Part shown: one piece after another, positions 1 through 8,162 of the stretch | Layout: each line of letters opens with the position of its first letter | Numbering within the stretch: position 1 is the stretch's first letter | From: Clostridia bacterium | GTDB lineage: Bacteria > Bacillota > Clostridia > UBA1212 | DNA: 34,723 nucleotides | Reading direction: 5' to 3' | Assembly (NCBI GenBank): GCA_017959965.1 | Contig: JAGCZO010000079.1 | Coordinates: forward strand, 1 to 34,723 | The notes under the pieces: model-generated | Told to the model about the DNA's origin: nothing | Databases searched by the model: none | Seen by the model: the letters and a program-made list of their open reading frames with translations, nothing else | Translations under genes and position numbers: made by a program

Positions 1-11
1 AATTAACGATG

Positions 12-992
12 TTAAACAAACTCTTCGGGAGACGGCACGCTGTCCATGCCGCCGTGTTTCATTGTGGACATGCTGGCAGCCCAAACCGCGTATCGGCCTG
101 CCTTTTCAAGCATATCGGCGGATAATATCAGCTCGCCCTTCGCAAATTTCCGGGCATCAAAGCCCTCAAGCTTAAGAAGACCCGCGGCAAGGCTTCCGCC
201 GCAAATATCTCCGGCCCCCGTGGTATCTACGGGAGTGACCTTGGGAGCAGAAACTCTTACCTCGTTTTTGCCTGATCTGATCACTGCTCCGTCGGGCCCT
301 AACGTTACCATAACAAGTTTAAGTTGCGGCAGCGCTTCCAGTATTTTTTCGGCGGCGTTCACGCGTTTAAAGCCGAACATAAATTCAGCCTCATCCTCGG
401 AAATCTTCATCATATCGGCTTTTCCCGCGGCAAGAAGCATCATCTCTTTGGCGTCGTCGGGACTCTTCCAGAGAGGCGGACGGTAATTTGGGTCGTAAGA
501 AACGATCACACCGTTTTCACGGGCAACGTCGCTTGCAAAAAGAGTCGAAGCCTTGCCGGACTCTGTTGTCATTAAAAGGGAGCCCATGTGCAGTACTGCC
601 GCGTTTTTAATAAGCTCCACAGAGATCTCGTCAGGTCTGAGCATGCTGTCCGCTCCCGGTTTACGGGCAAAGGAAAACTCCCTGTCGCCCTTTTCATCAA
701 GAGTAACGAACGCGAGAGTCGTGAAGGCGTCTTCAGTGACGATAACGTTTGACGTATCGATGCCTTTTGACGCCAAGGTTTTAAGGAGCAGCCTTCCGAA
801 GGCATCGTTTCCAACCTTTCCGATAAAAGAAGTTCTTGCGCCAAGCTTTGCTGCGGCCGCAAGGAAATTGGCGGGTGCACCGCCGGGATGAGCCTGGAGC
901 AAGGGATACCCCGCATCATCCTTGCTTTCACAAGTAAAATCGATAAGCACTTCACCTATCGCAACGATATCGCAAGATCTGAATTCAGCCAT
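12..992 (-). CDS. PfkB-family sugar kinase, probably fructokinase
   Basis: This is a 326-residue ribokinase/PfkB-family kinase that would phosphorylate a sugar, most likely fructose, with ATP in the cytoplasm. The N-terminal sugar-binding signature GGAPAN is at residues 37-42 and the ATP-site signature DTTGAGD at 256-262, with D262 as the expected catalytic base. The DPNYRPPLW stretch near 168-176 is typical of bacterial fructokinases, which is why I prefer that over ribokinase. Residues after the second signature read ICGG where AF.. is usual, a mild departure. The start codon overlaps the stop of the upstream fucosidase gene as TAATG, implying translational coupling. It is the last gene of the GH20-GH29-kinase operon and may phosphorylate a sugar released or produced downstream of glycan breakdown. 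No signal peptide. The family call is firm and the substrate is inferred. Confidence 0.88.
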   Translation of the reverse strand: MAEFRSCDIVAIGEVLIDFTCESKDDAGYPLLQAHPGGAPANFLAAAAKLGARTSFIGKVGNDAFGRLLLKTLASKGIDTSNVIVTEDAFTTLAFVTLDEKGDREFSFARKPGADSMLRPDEISVELIKNAAVLHMGSLLMTTESGKASTLFASDVARENGVIVSYDPNYRPPLWKSPDDAKEMMLLAAGKADMMKISEDEAEFMFGFKRVNAAEKILEALPQLKLVMVTLGPDGAVIRSGKNEVRVSAPKVTPVDTTGAGDICGGSLAAGLLKLEGFDARKFAKGELILSADMLEKAGRYAVWAASMSTMKHGGMDSVPSPEEFV

Positions 993-2239
993 TAAGACAC
1001 CTCCGGTTCTATTTTAATAACTCTTACCACAAGATTTCTCCCGAAGGAAAAAGGAGAGCAGTGAACGGTAATAACGTTCCCGTCAAGATCATACGACTGG
1101 GGATCACCCGTGTCAAGAGCCGTCAACCTGTAGGAAGAAGCAGCCGGATTTAATATCTCCACTTTTCTGTCAAAGTCGGTAAACACACGTTCCGAAACGT
1201 TGGGATCCGCAACGGTGGGAAGTCCGAAGCAAAACAGATAAAACCCTCCGCCCTTTTCGAGCACAAAATCCTTTCCGCCGCTGATGACCCGCGCATTTTC
1301 GGTCGGGACCCCGTACCTGAAAACGTCACCGAACCTGTACGTCCACTTGCCGATGAGTTCAAATATCCCCCTGTCAACAGTCCTGAGGCTTCCGTCGGGC
1401 TTCGGTCCGGTATTCAGAAGGTAATTTGACCGGGTCCTTCTGCAAGTCACCATCTCTTCTATAAGAGCCGCCGGCGACTTATAATTTATATCGTCAACGC
1501 CAATGCCCCAGCAGTCGTTCATTACCTCGCACATCTCGGATGCGATATATTTAGGTGAGCCTGCAAGATTTATGGGAACAGGACAGCCTCTTTCGAAGGT
1601 CACGCTGTCAAGCTCAATATGACCGAGGGCGCCTCTTGCGTCAAGACCTGTATTGTTTATGATCATGACGTCGGGCTGGTATTTTCTGATGAGTGAATAA
1701 AGCTTATCCTCCTCCCAGTCGTCGTCCTTGCGGTCCCACATGCCGTCAAACCATATTCCTCCGATCCTTCCGTAGCTTGAGCATATGATCTCTATACTTT
1801 TTCTAAGATACTCAAGATATGCTTTGAAATCGGTTCTGTAAGTCTTCTCGTGCCAGTCCAGCAGCGTGTGGTAGAAAAAAGGTTTTATATCATATTTTCT
1901 GCAGGCGTCAACGAACTCTTTGATCAGATCGCGGCCGCAGGCGGAATGGGGAGCGTCGTAGGTCGTCAGTCCTTTTGTGTCATAAAGGGAAAATCCGTCG
2001 TGATGCCTGGCGGTAAGCGTGATGTAACCGCATCCGGCATTTTTTGCACAGGCCGCAATTTCATCCGCCCAGTTTTCGGAAGGATCAAACCGCTCAGTCA
2101 GCTTATCGTAAACGTCGTCGGGTATCTTTTCAAGAAACTTGACCCATTCACCCCGGCCGATAATCGAATAAAGGCCGAAATGGACGAACATACCGAGCCC
2201 GAAGCTTTCAAATTCCTTAACGTACTGCTTAACGATCAC
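992..2239 (-). CDS. GH29 alpha-L-fucosidase
   Basis: This 415-residue protein matches the GH29 fucosidase fold from its first residues. It has HHDGF at 79-83 and IWFDG at 162-166, where D165 corresponds to the catalytic nucleophile of the family. It would release alpha-linked fucose from oligosaccharides with retention of configuration. There is no signal peptide, so it should act inside the cell on imported glycans. The start is GTG, preceded at six bases by a strong GGGAGGG ribosome binding site. It lies 39 bases downstream of the GH20 gene and overlaps the kinase gene by one base (TAATG), so the three are one operon. At 415 residues it is at the short end for GH29, with a compact C-terminal beta domain. 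The acid/base residue of GH29 is poorly conserved and I cannot assign it by eye. Confidence 0.9.
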   Translation of the reverse strand: MIVKQYVKEFESFGLGMFVHFGLYSIIGRGEWVKFLEKIPDDVYDKLTERFDPSENWADEIAACAKNAGCGYITLTARHHDGFSLYDTKGLTTYDAPHSACGRDLIKEFVDACRKYDIKPFFYHTLLDWHEKTYRTDFKAYLEYLRKSIEIICSSYGRIGGIWFDGMWDRKDDDWEEDKLYSLIRKYQPDVMIINNTGLDARGALGHIELDSVTFERGCPVPINLAGSPKYIASEMCEVMNDCWGIGVDDINYKSPAALIEEMVTCRRTRSNYLLNTGPKPDGSLRTVDRGIFELIGKWTYRFGDVFRYGVPTENARVISGGKDFVLEKGGGFYLFCFGLPTVADPNVSERVFTDFDRKVEILNPAASSYRLTALDTGDPQSYDLDGNVITVHCSPFSFGRNLVVRVIKIEPEVS

Positions 2240-2278
2240 ACCAAACCCTCCCTGTCTGAAATATTTTTAAAATAATAA

Positions 2279-3883
2279 TCAGAGAACGTTGCAGGTGCAG
2301 GAGTATCCCCAGGAATTGTAGCAGACGGACCCTTTATCGTTAACGTCGCCGCAGAAGGGATGAAGGACAGGATCCTCAAGCTCCTCTATTCTGTCAATTC
2401 TGCCTTCAACGTACAATAAAAGCCTGTTTCTGCAATGCTTTATCCTTTTGATCAGGCCGCCGATCCTTATATCCTGAACGTCAAACCCGTGAGGCTTGTT
2501 TTCGATCATCCACCACTTTTCCAAGGCGTTGTAAAAATCATCAATCTTCAGAAGAAGCTCGTCGTAAACACTTATAATGCCCGTAAGACCTTTGACATCC
2601 TTTTTGAGATAAAGCTCTCTTGTCCTGACGCCAAGGTCGTATTTTATCGCAATAACTTTGGCGAGTTTATAAACAACGTCAAAGACATGGGAGTAGTCAT
2701 TGCCATGTGTAAGTTTTTCGAGCTTTTCGGCGCACTTAAGGTATCTTTCGCCCTCATCGCCCTTTACAAGGGAATCAAGATTCCCCATAAAAGGATCTGA
2801 ATAAAGCATATATTTTTCGGGATTGTTGATGGATCCGTTGTCTGTGTTCGGCGTGTCGGGAAGCTCCAGCAGCATGAAATCATCAAAGCCAATGCCGAAT
2901 TTCTTTTCAAAAGCAGACTTTATATCGACCATGTCAAAATTACCCTTTGAGAACTCGCAGGCCGCAAACAGAGCGGGAATAATTGAAAACCTGCTGGTCT
3001 CACCGCCGTTGTCGCCCCAGACTGTCATGAAAACGTTTCTTACTTTATGCTCGATACAGGACCTAAGAGCCGCTTCCGTTGCCCTGAGGGCGTAGGAAAG
3101 ATGAGGAGTGAAGCCGGACCAGGTCCAGAGACCTCCGGCAAACCATACGTCCTCCCGAAGCTTTCTGTAGTTTAAGATCCTGGAATCGTAATGTTCTTTC
3201 TCGGTGGAATAATAATCCCAGTATATGAGATTGACGTTTTCCGGAATGCTTTCCGAAAGCGTCTTGTCAAAGGCGGCCTTGTCCTCGGGGCCTCCCGTAA
3301 GCTTATAGAACATATCGCCCCACATAAGAAGCTTAAAGCCGTACTTGGCCGCGATCTCCGCGACTCTTTTAAGATGTCTGACGAGAATGTCCATTCTGTT
3401 TTCAAGACCGTGCTCACGCAGGTATCTTCCGAGGCCAATGCTTTCCGCCTCGTCCATTCCGATGTTCACTGTCCTTGAGGTAAAGCATTCATCCAGTGTG
3501 GAAAAAATGTCTTCAATGAGCTTGTAAACGTTTTCGTCACCTGCGCAGAGTATGTCGCCCCAGTCCGCAAGAGCGCCGAATTCCGGCCAGCGCATGATCG
3601 CGTTAAGATGGGCAAGGGTCTGGATGCAGGGACAAAGCTCAACTCCCTTTGATTTGGCGTAGGCGTCAAGCTCCTTGAGTTCCTCCTTCGAGTACTTCCC
3701 TCTGTGGTGACCGAAATAAGGTCTGCCGTTCACCTCGTAGGTATCCTCTGTGTAAAGCATCAGAAAGTCGCAGCCAAGATCAGACAGCAGATCGATGTAC
3801 TTCTTCACGGAGACAACGTTCATAACGGCGTTTCTTGAGTTGTCAAGCATAACGCCAAAGCGGTCAAAATTACTGTTACCCAT
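2279..3883 (-). CDS. GH20-type beta-N-acetylhexosaminidase
   Basis: This 534-residue glycoside hydrolase resembles cytoplasmic GH20 exo-beta-N-acetylhexosaminidases. The key motif is NIGMDEA at 140-146: the D144-E145 pair is the substrate-assisted catalytic dyad of GH20 (polarising Asp, acid/base Glu). The segment GFKLLMWGDMF near 182-192 is a further GH20 hallmark. The C-terminal third, rich in charged helices, is not recognised and probably forms an accessory domain. There is no signal peptide, so the substrate is probably an imported GlcNAc- or GalNAc-ended oligosaccharide. It is the first gene of the operon with the GH29 fucosidase and the PfkB kinase. The ATG is preceded by GGAGGG, and a good promoter lies about 30 bases further upstream. 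The family call is good; the exact linkage is unknown. Confidence 0.82.
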   Translation of the reverse strand: MGNSNFDRFGVMLDNSRNAVMNVVSVKKYIDLLSDLGCDFLMLYTEDTYEVNGRPYFGHHRGKYSKEELKELDAYAKSKGVELCPCIQTLAHLNAIMRWPEFGALADWGDILCAGDENVYKLIEDIFSTLDECFTSRTVNIGMDEAESIGLGRYLREHGLENRMDILVRHLKRVAEIAAKYGFKLLMWGDMFYKLTGGPEDKAAFDKTLSESIPENVNLIYWDYYSTEKEHYDSRILNYRKLREDVWFAGGLWTWSGFTPHLSYALRATEAALRSCIEHKVRNVFMTVWGDNGGETSRFSIIPALFAACEFSKGNFDMVDIKSAFEKKFGIGFDDFMLLELPDTPNTDNGSINNPEKYMLYSDPFMGNLDSLVKGDEGERYLKCAEKLEKLTHGNDYSHVFDVVYKLAKVIAIKYDLGVRTRELYLKKDVKGLTGIISVYDELLLKIDDFYNALEKWWMIENKPHGFDVQDIRIGGLIKRIKHCRNRLLLYVEGRIDRIEELEDPVLHPFCGDVNDKGSVCYNSWGYSCTCNVL

Positions 3884-3912
3884 TGTTAAAACCCTCCGGT
3901 CTGTGATATGAA

Positions 3913-3942
3913 ATTATACAATGCAAAGGCTTGTTATTTCAA
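3913..3942 (-). promoter_or_regulatory. Promoter of the GH20-GH29-kinase operon
   Basis: On the minus strand the -35 is TTGAAA (3937-3942) and the -10 is a perfect TATAAT (3913-3918), with an 18-base spacer. The predicted start leaves a leader of about 25 bases before the GH20 ATG. It separates this operon from rqcH, which ends at 4004. Confidence 0.65.
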
Positions 3943-4003
3943 TCGTATCAATTATAAAAGAACGCCGCCGCACTGCGCAGAGGCATATACGTCTCAATAC
4001 CGA

Positions 4004-5761
4004 TCATTCTGTTTTGTTACCGTCAAGCTTTACAACGATAGTCTTGAAATCGGTGTAATTGACCATGCCGGGTTTTGCGCCGCTGATCTTTTTGACGTGT
4101 TTTACTCTGGTATAGTCCACCTCGCAGGAGCCCCCTGTAAATCCGCTCCTTTTGGCGGCAAGCTCCGCGGCTTCATAAAGCTGAGCGGCGGTGAAGGAGC
4201 CACCCGAAAGCGAAGCTCTCAGTATAACGTGGGCGCCGGGGTAGTTCTTAACGTGGAACCAGATATCGTTGGGAGCCGCAAGTTTTGTGGTGATGAGGTC
4301 GTTCTGAATATTGTTTTTTCCCGCCCAGATAACAGTACCGTCTTTGGCGGTAAGCTCCTCGAAATTGTTCTTTTTAACGGAAGGAGGACGCTTTTTGCCC
4401 TGCTCCTTCCCGGGCTTATAATATCCGCCGCCGATCAGCTCCTCACTGATCTCGGATAAGGATTCAGCGCCCGAAACGTTGTCCAGGGAAAATCTAACGG
4501 TGGCAAGGTACTGAAGCTCCTTTTCGGCGGCTTCGATCCCTTTGACTGCATTTTCTTTTTTGCCCTTCAGCTTTTTGTACTGTCTGAAATAGTTTCTGAG
4601 ATTGGCGGCGGGATTGAGCCTGGGGTCAAGGTCGATAATTATCTCGGGAGCTGCCTCGTCAAAATAGTTTATTACCTTGATCCCGCTTTCTCCCCCGGAA
4701 AGCGAATAGAGATTGGCGGCAAGGAGCTCGCCTTTGATCCTAAATTCCTCAAAGTTTTCGGATGTTTTAAGATCCTCTTCGCAGCCTTTTAATTTACGCT
4801 CCGTTCTTTCGAAGGCGTTCTTTAACGCTTTTGTCAGCTCCAAGGTGGCGTTCTTTCTGTGAAGAGCCTCATCCTTCCCCTTAAAGAATTCGTCGATACA
4901 TGCGCAGGCGGTGGAATAAGGAATGAAGCGTCCTTCGGCGCAGACGTCAAGAACGTGAAAATCGTTGTAGTCGTCTGAGTAGCCGGTAAGAATGACAGGA
5001 CTGTAATTATTGTTTCTGATCTTTTCAAGAACAGCGCCAAGGGATGAAAACAGTGCTTCGCAAAGCTGCTCTTTGGCTTTTACCGGGCAGATGTCCTCCG
5101 ATGGATCGATGCCTGCGGATCTAAGTATGCCTTCGCATAGCCTTTTACTGAATCCCGAGAAGCTTTTAAGAAGAAGCGAACAAACGGAACCGCTTTCCGT
5201 ATCCGCAAAAGCGGTTTTGAACACGTCAAGCGCATCCTCTGCCTGGGGAAGGATCCTGTTCTGGGGAGGCGGCAGCTTATATATGCGGGCAGGCATGACC
5301 TCACGGAAGGAGCTTGTCCTCTCGTCGACCCGCTTGATGCAGTCGATAATGACGTTTTTGTCGTTGAGCAGAATAATGTTGCTGTACCTTCCCATGATCT
5401 CGCAGACAAGAGTTTTGGTGACCTCATCCCCCATCTCGTTGCGTGCTCTGAAAACAAGCTTAAGAATACGGTCGCATTCCACCTGATCAACAGATACAAG
5501 TTCGGCGCCGATGAGATGCTTCCTGAGAGACATACAAAAATTAGGAGCATCCATGGGATTCTCCTTGGAAACGTTTGTTATGCCTGCACGGGAAGTACCC
5601 GAGTTTGCTGATATTAGAAGTCTGTAATTGAAAGAATTGTTTCTTATGACAAGAATGATCTCGTCCTTTTCCGGTTGGAAGACCCTGGACACTCTGCCTC
5701 CCGGCAGAATGCCTTCAAGCTCCCATTTTATGCATCTCGCAACAACACCGTCAAAAGCCAA
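4004..5761 (-). CDS. rqcH: RqcH/NFACT-family ribosome quality control factor
   Basis: This 585-residue protein is the bacterial Rqc2/NEMF homologue, often annotated as fibronectin-binding protein FbpA. It binds stalled 50S subunits and recruits tRNA-Ala to add C-terminal alanine tails to the blocked peptide. The N-terminal NFACT-N region begins at residue 1 (MAFDG, then the RVSRVFQP segment). A charged coiled-coil middle lies around 290-430. The C-terminal NFACT-R (DUF814) domain spans about 464-585, with NDIWFHVK, PGAHVIL and the closing KHVKK...PGMVNY...KTI pattern all present. The start is TTG at 5759-5761, supported by a GGAG site nine bases upstream and by family alignment at the first residue. 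The length is close to the roughly 570 residues usual in Bacillus. It follows the HprK-like gene by 19 bases and is probably co-transcribed with it. Confidence 0.92.
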   Translation of the reverse strand: MAFDGVVARCIKWELEGILPGGRVSRVFQPEKDEIILVIRNNSFNYRLLISANSGTSRAGITNVSKENPMDAPNFCMSLRKHLIGAELVSVDQVECDRILKLVFRARNEMGDEVTKTLVCEIMGRYSNIILLNDKNVIIDCIKRVDERTSSFREVMPARIYKLPPPQNRILPQAEDALDVFKTAFADTESGSVCSLLLKSFSGFSKRLCEGILRSAGIDPSEDICPVKAKEQLCEALFSSLGAVLEKIRNNNYSPVILTGYSDDYNDFHVLDVCAEGRFIPYSTACACIDEFFKGKDEALHRKNATLELTKALKNAFERTERKLKGCEEDLKTSENFEEFRIKGELLAANLYSLSGGESGIKVINYFDEAAPEIIIDLDPRLNPAANLRNYFRQYKKLKGKKENAVKGIEAAEKELQYLATVRFSLDNVSGAESLSEISEELIGGGYYKPGKEQGKKRPPSVKKNNFEELTAKDGTVIWAGKNNIQNDLITTKLAAPNDIWFHVKNYPGAHVILRASLSGGSFTAAQLYEAAELAAKRSGFTGGSCEVDYTRVKHVKKISGAKPGMVNYTDFKTIVVKLDGNKTE

Positions 5762-5780
5762 AGCAGGTCACTCCGTAAGA

Positions 5781-6470
5781 TCACCCGTTCATACCGAGGG
5801 TAACGTAAGAATAAAAGGCGCCGGAATCATTTTCCGGAACAGCCAGTACCGGAACCGCATCGTTCAGCCCATCGATATAAGAATAAATAACGCTGAGCTG
5901 TTCCGCGCGTTTGGGAAGTATAAGGCAAAGCAGCATTCTGTCGATCAGTTCTTTTCTTCCCGCAGGTGTTATGCTGATCACATCCGAGGGAATAATTATT
6001 CCGTCGAGTTTGTTTTTCTCTTTTAAAGGAGTCCTGCTCGACCAGGGCGTTCCGTATACAAAAACGCCGGATCCGTTTATGACAACGGCGGCAACGGAGT
6101 CGTCGATAAGCTTAATACCGTGTCCGGCGGAAAAAATGGAAGAAACGAAGGAATTTCTATCTTTTTCGCCTTTGGCGGCAATAATGAAATTCTTATCTCC
6201 AATGGACACCGTTGCGGCTTTAATGCCGAAGCAGCCGAACTCAGCCGCGGCACTGAAAAAGTTTTCCGCAGACAGCCGCATAACAGCCTGATCTTTGGAG
6301 TAACCGGTATATTTCGAGCTGAAATTCCTCAGCTCAAGATCGGTCACCTTAACAATGACCTGAGGCTCTCCTCTGTAGTCAAAACGGAAAAGCTCCGTTT
6401 TCCGGATCAGGTGTTTATTGTCGGTGTCAACTTTGGAATTGATACCCGCCAGGCTTGCTTTAATGATCAT
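5781..6470 (-). CDS. HprK/PEPCK-fold-like protein with degenerate P-loop
   Basis: This 229-residue protein has no confident name. The order of motifs resembles the HPr-kinase-related proteins found in many Clostridia. It has a strand-rich FGIKAATVSIG segment near 80-90, the place of the Walker A loop near 95-105, a LIDDSVAAVVI segment near 120, the signature VYGTPWSS near 137-144, and a terminal VPVLAVPEND stretch. In the usual family the Walker A reads like GxSGxGKS; here it is AAKGEKDRNS, lacking the glycine-rich loop and the GKS triplet. ATP phosphotransfer by the standard mechanism is therefore unlikely. I infer a catalytically dead or repurposed relative. It lies between rpe and rqcH, where many Firmicutes keep thiN. 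There is no signal peptide or membrane segment. A GGAG site precedes the ATG by about nine bases. Confidence 0.5.
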   Translation of the reverse strand: MIIKASLAGINSKVDTDNKHLIRKTELFRFDYRGEPQVIVKVTDLELRNFSSKYTGYSKDQAVMRLSAENFFSAAAEFGCFGIKAATVSIGDKNFIIAAKGEKDRNSFVSSIFSAGHGIKLIDDSVAAVVINGSGVFVYGTPWSSRTPLKEKNKLDGIIIPSDVISITPAGRKELIDRMLLCLILPKRAEQLSVIYSYIDGLNDAVPVLAVPENDSGAFYSYVTLGMNG

Positions 6471-6491
6471 AAGGATATCTCCGGAAATTAC

Positions 6492-7139
6492 TTAAACTGT
6501 TTTGAGGCTGTCTATGGCGTCTCTGATATTTGCGCTTCTGAAAATGTATGAACCCGAAACAAGGATATCGCACCCTGCCGCGGCAGCCTTGGGACCGTGA
6601 ATATTGTCAACGCCTCCGTCTGCTTCGATCAGGTAGCTGTAGCCTTTTTCTTTTCTGAGTTCGGAAGCCTCTGAGATCTTATCGGTAACGTATTCGATAT
6701 ATTTCTGTCCTCCGAAGCCCGGATTAACAGTCATCAAAAGCAGTATATCAACGTACCTGAGGGTCTCGGCTACTGCGGAAAGAGGCGTGGCGGGATTGAT
6801 CGCAAGTCCTGCTTTGGCGCCTGTCTCCTTTATTTGAAAAATAAGTCTGTCAAGATGATTGGAGGTCTCGGCATGGACCGTAATTATATCCGAGCCTGCC
6901 TTTCTGAAATCTCCGATATATTTTTCCGGGTTTTCGATCATAAGATGTGACTCAAACGGCACCTTCTTAAGAGGCAGAAGACATTTGATGACGGGAGCGC
7001 CGAAAGTAATATTCGGAACAAAAGCCCCGTCCATAACGTCAAGATGGATCATATCCACTCCCGCGCTCTGGACCGTCTCAAGTTCTTTACCCATGTAAGC
7101 AAAATTGCAGGAAAGCATCGAGCATGAAACTAAAGCCAT
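6492..7139 (-). CDS. rpe: Ribulose-phosphate 3-epimerase
   Basis: This 215-residue TIM-barrel enzyme interconverts D-ribulose 5-phosphate and D-xylulose 5-phosphate in the pentose phosphate pathway. Family motifs are intact: HLDVMDG..VPNITFG near 32-47 (metal-binding His and catalytic Asp), MTVNPGFGGQ near 136-145, and EADGGV near 172-177 with the second catalytic Asp. The length is normal. The ATG is preceded by ACGGAGG at a good distance. It follows rsgA by about 40 bases, as in the conserved prpC-prkC-rsgA-rpe order of Firmicutes, and precedes the HprK-like gene by 21 bases. Confidence 0.95.
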   Translation of the reverse strand: MALVSCSMLSCNFAYMGKELETVQSAGVDMIHLDVMDGAFVPNITFGAPVIKCLLPLKKVPFESHLMIENPEKYIGDFRKAGSDIITVHAETSNHLDRLIFQIKETGAKAGLAINPATPLSAVAETLRYVDILLLMTVNPGFGGQKYIEYVTDKISEASELRKEKGYSYLIEADGGVDNIHGPKAAAAGCDILVSGSYIFRSANIRDAIDSLKTV

Positions 7140-7181
7140 CTTAAAAACCTCCGTCGAACATAAATGAATCCCTTGTACGTT

Positions 7182-8078
7182 TCATTTATACCTGTTTTTT
7201 TCTTTTAAGACAAGTTCTTTACGTATCTCTTTGTATCTCTCGTATCTGCCGGCGGAAATGATCCCGTCTTCAAGCAGCTTTGTAACACAGCAGCCCGGCT
7301 CGCCGGTGTGACTGCAGTCCTGAAATCTGCATTTGCCAAGGGAATCAAACTCCGGGTAGTAATCCGGCAGCGACTGGGCGGAAACGTCAAAGGCATCGAA
7401 AAAGCTGAACCCGGGGGAATCGATGAGATATTTCCCGTTTCCTGCGTCGAACAGTTCTGAATGCCTTGTAGTGTGTTTGCCCCGTTCGGTCTTGGCGCTG
7501 AGCCCTCCTGTCTCCATGGCGTTTCTGACCAGCAGTTTGTTTGTAAGCGTGGATTTTCCCACGCCTGATTGACCGCAAAGCACAGTCACACCTTCCGGAA
7601 GGGCGTTTTTGATCATCTGAGGGGCTTCTGCGGCGTTTTCCTGTTTAAGAGATAATACGAACACTCCCCCGTCAACAGCGTTATTATAGGCGTTTTTAAT
7701 GCTTTCTGCGGCATCCGAGTCGATATCGCTTTTATTGACGATCAGCATGCACTTCGCGCCCTTTTGCCTTACGGACAGGAGGAGCTTGTCGAGAAGAACG
7801 AGATCGGGCTTCGGATTGGCGGCCGCGATTATAAACAAAACGCAGTCCACATTGGCAACTGCAGGCCGGACAAGAAAATTCTTTCTGGGTTTTATCTCAG
7901 TGATAACGTATCCGTTGCCGTCCTCACGATCAACGTTTAAAGTAACGTGGTCGCCGACCATGGGCTTTAAAGAAGTCAGCCTGAAAATGCCCCTTGCCCT
8001 GGCGTCAAAGAAAGAGCCGCCGGAGGCAACCGTGTATATGCCCCCGATACCGCGGATTATTATTCCTTCCGCCGGCAT
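7182..8078 (-). CDS. rsgA: Ribosome small subunit-dependent GTPase A
   Basis: RsgA (YjeQ) is a circularly permuted GTPase that assists late 30S maturation. An N-terminal OB-fold is followed by the permuted G domain, in which NKSD (G4) comes before the P-loop GQSGVGKST (G1) and then DSPG (G3). The C-terminal zinc module has the pattern C-x4-C-x-H-x5-C (CRFQDCSHTGEPGC). I place the start at the ATG at 8076-8078 because the residues that follow (MPAEGIIIRGIGG) align with the beginnings of known RsgA proteins. The frame is open further, with an ATG at 8112-8114 and a TTG at 8127-8129, but neither has a clear ribosome binding site. It sits between prkC and rpe and is probably in the same transcript. 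Confidence 0.92.
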   Translation of the reverse strand: MPAEGIIIRGIGGIYTVASGGSFFDARARGIFRLTSLKPMVGDHVTLNVDREDGNGYVITEIKPRKNFLVRPAVANVDCVLFIIAAANPKPDLVLLDKLLLSVRQKGAKCMLIVNKSDIDSDAAESIKNAYNNAVDGGVFVLSLKQENAAEAPQMIKNALPEGVTVLCGQSGVGKSTLTNKLLVRNAMETGGLSAKTERGKHTTRHSELFDAGNGKYLIDSPGFSFFDAFDVSAQSLPDYYPEFDSLGKCRFQDCSHTGEPGCCVTKLLEDGIISAGRYERYKEIRKELVLKEKNRYK

Positions 8079-8162
8079 TCCGCCTGTCTTAGAGCCAATG
8101 TCATTCTCAACCATATGTCGCTTGATCAAAAAATCAGGTATTTATGTATCGTATATCCAGAT

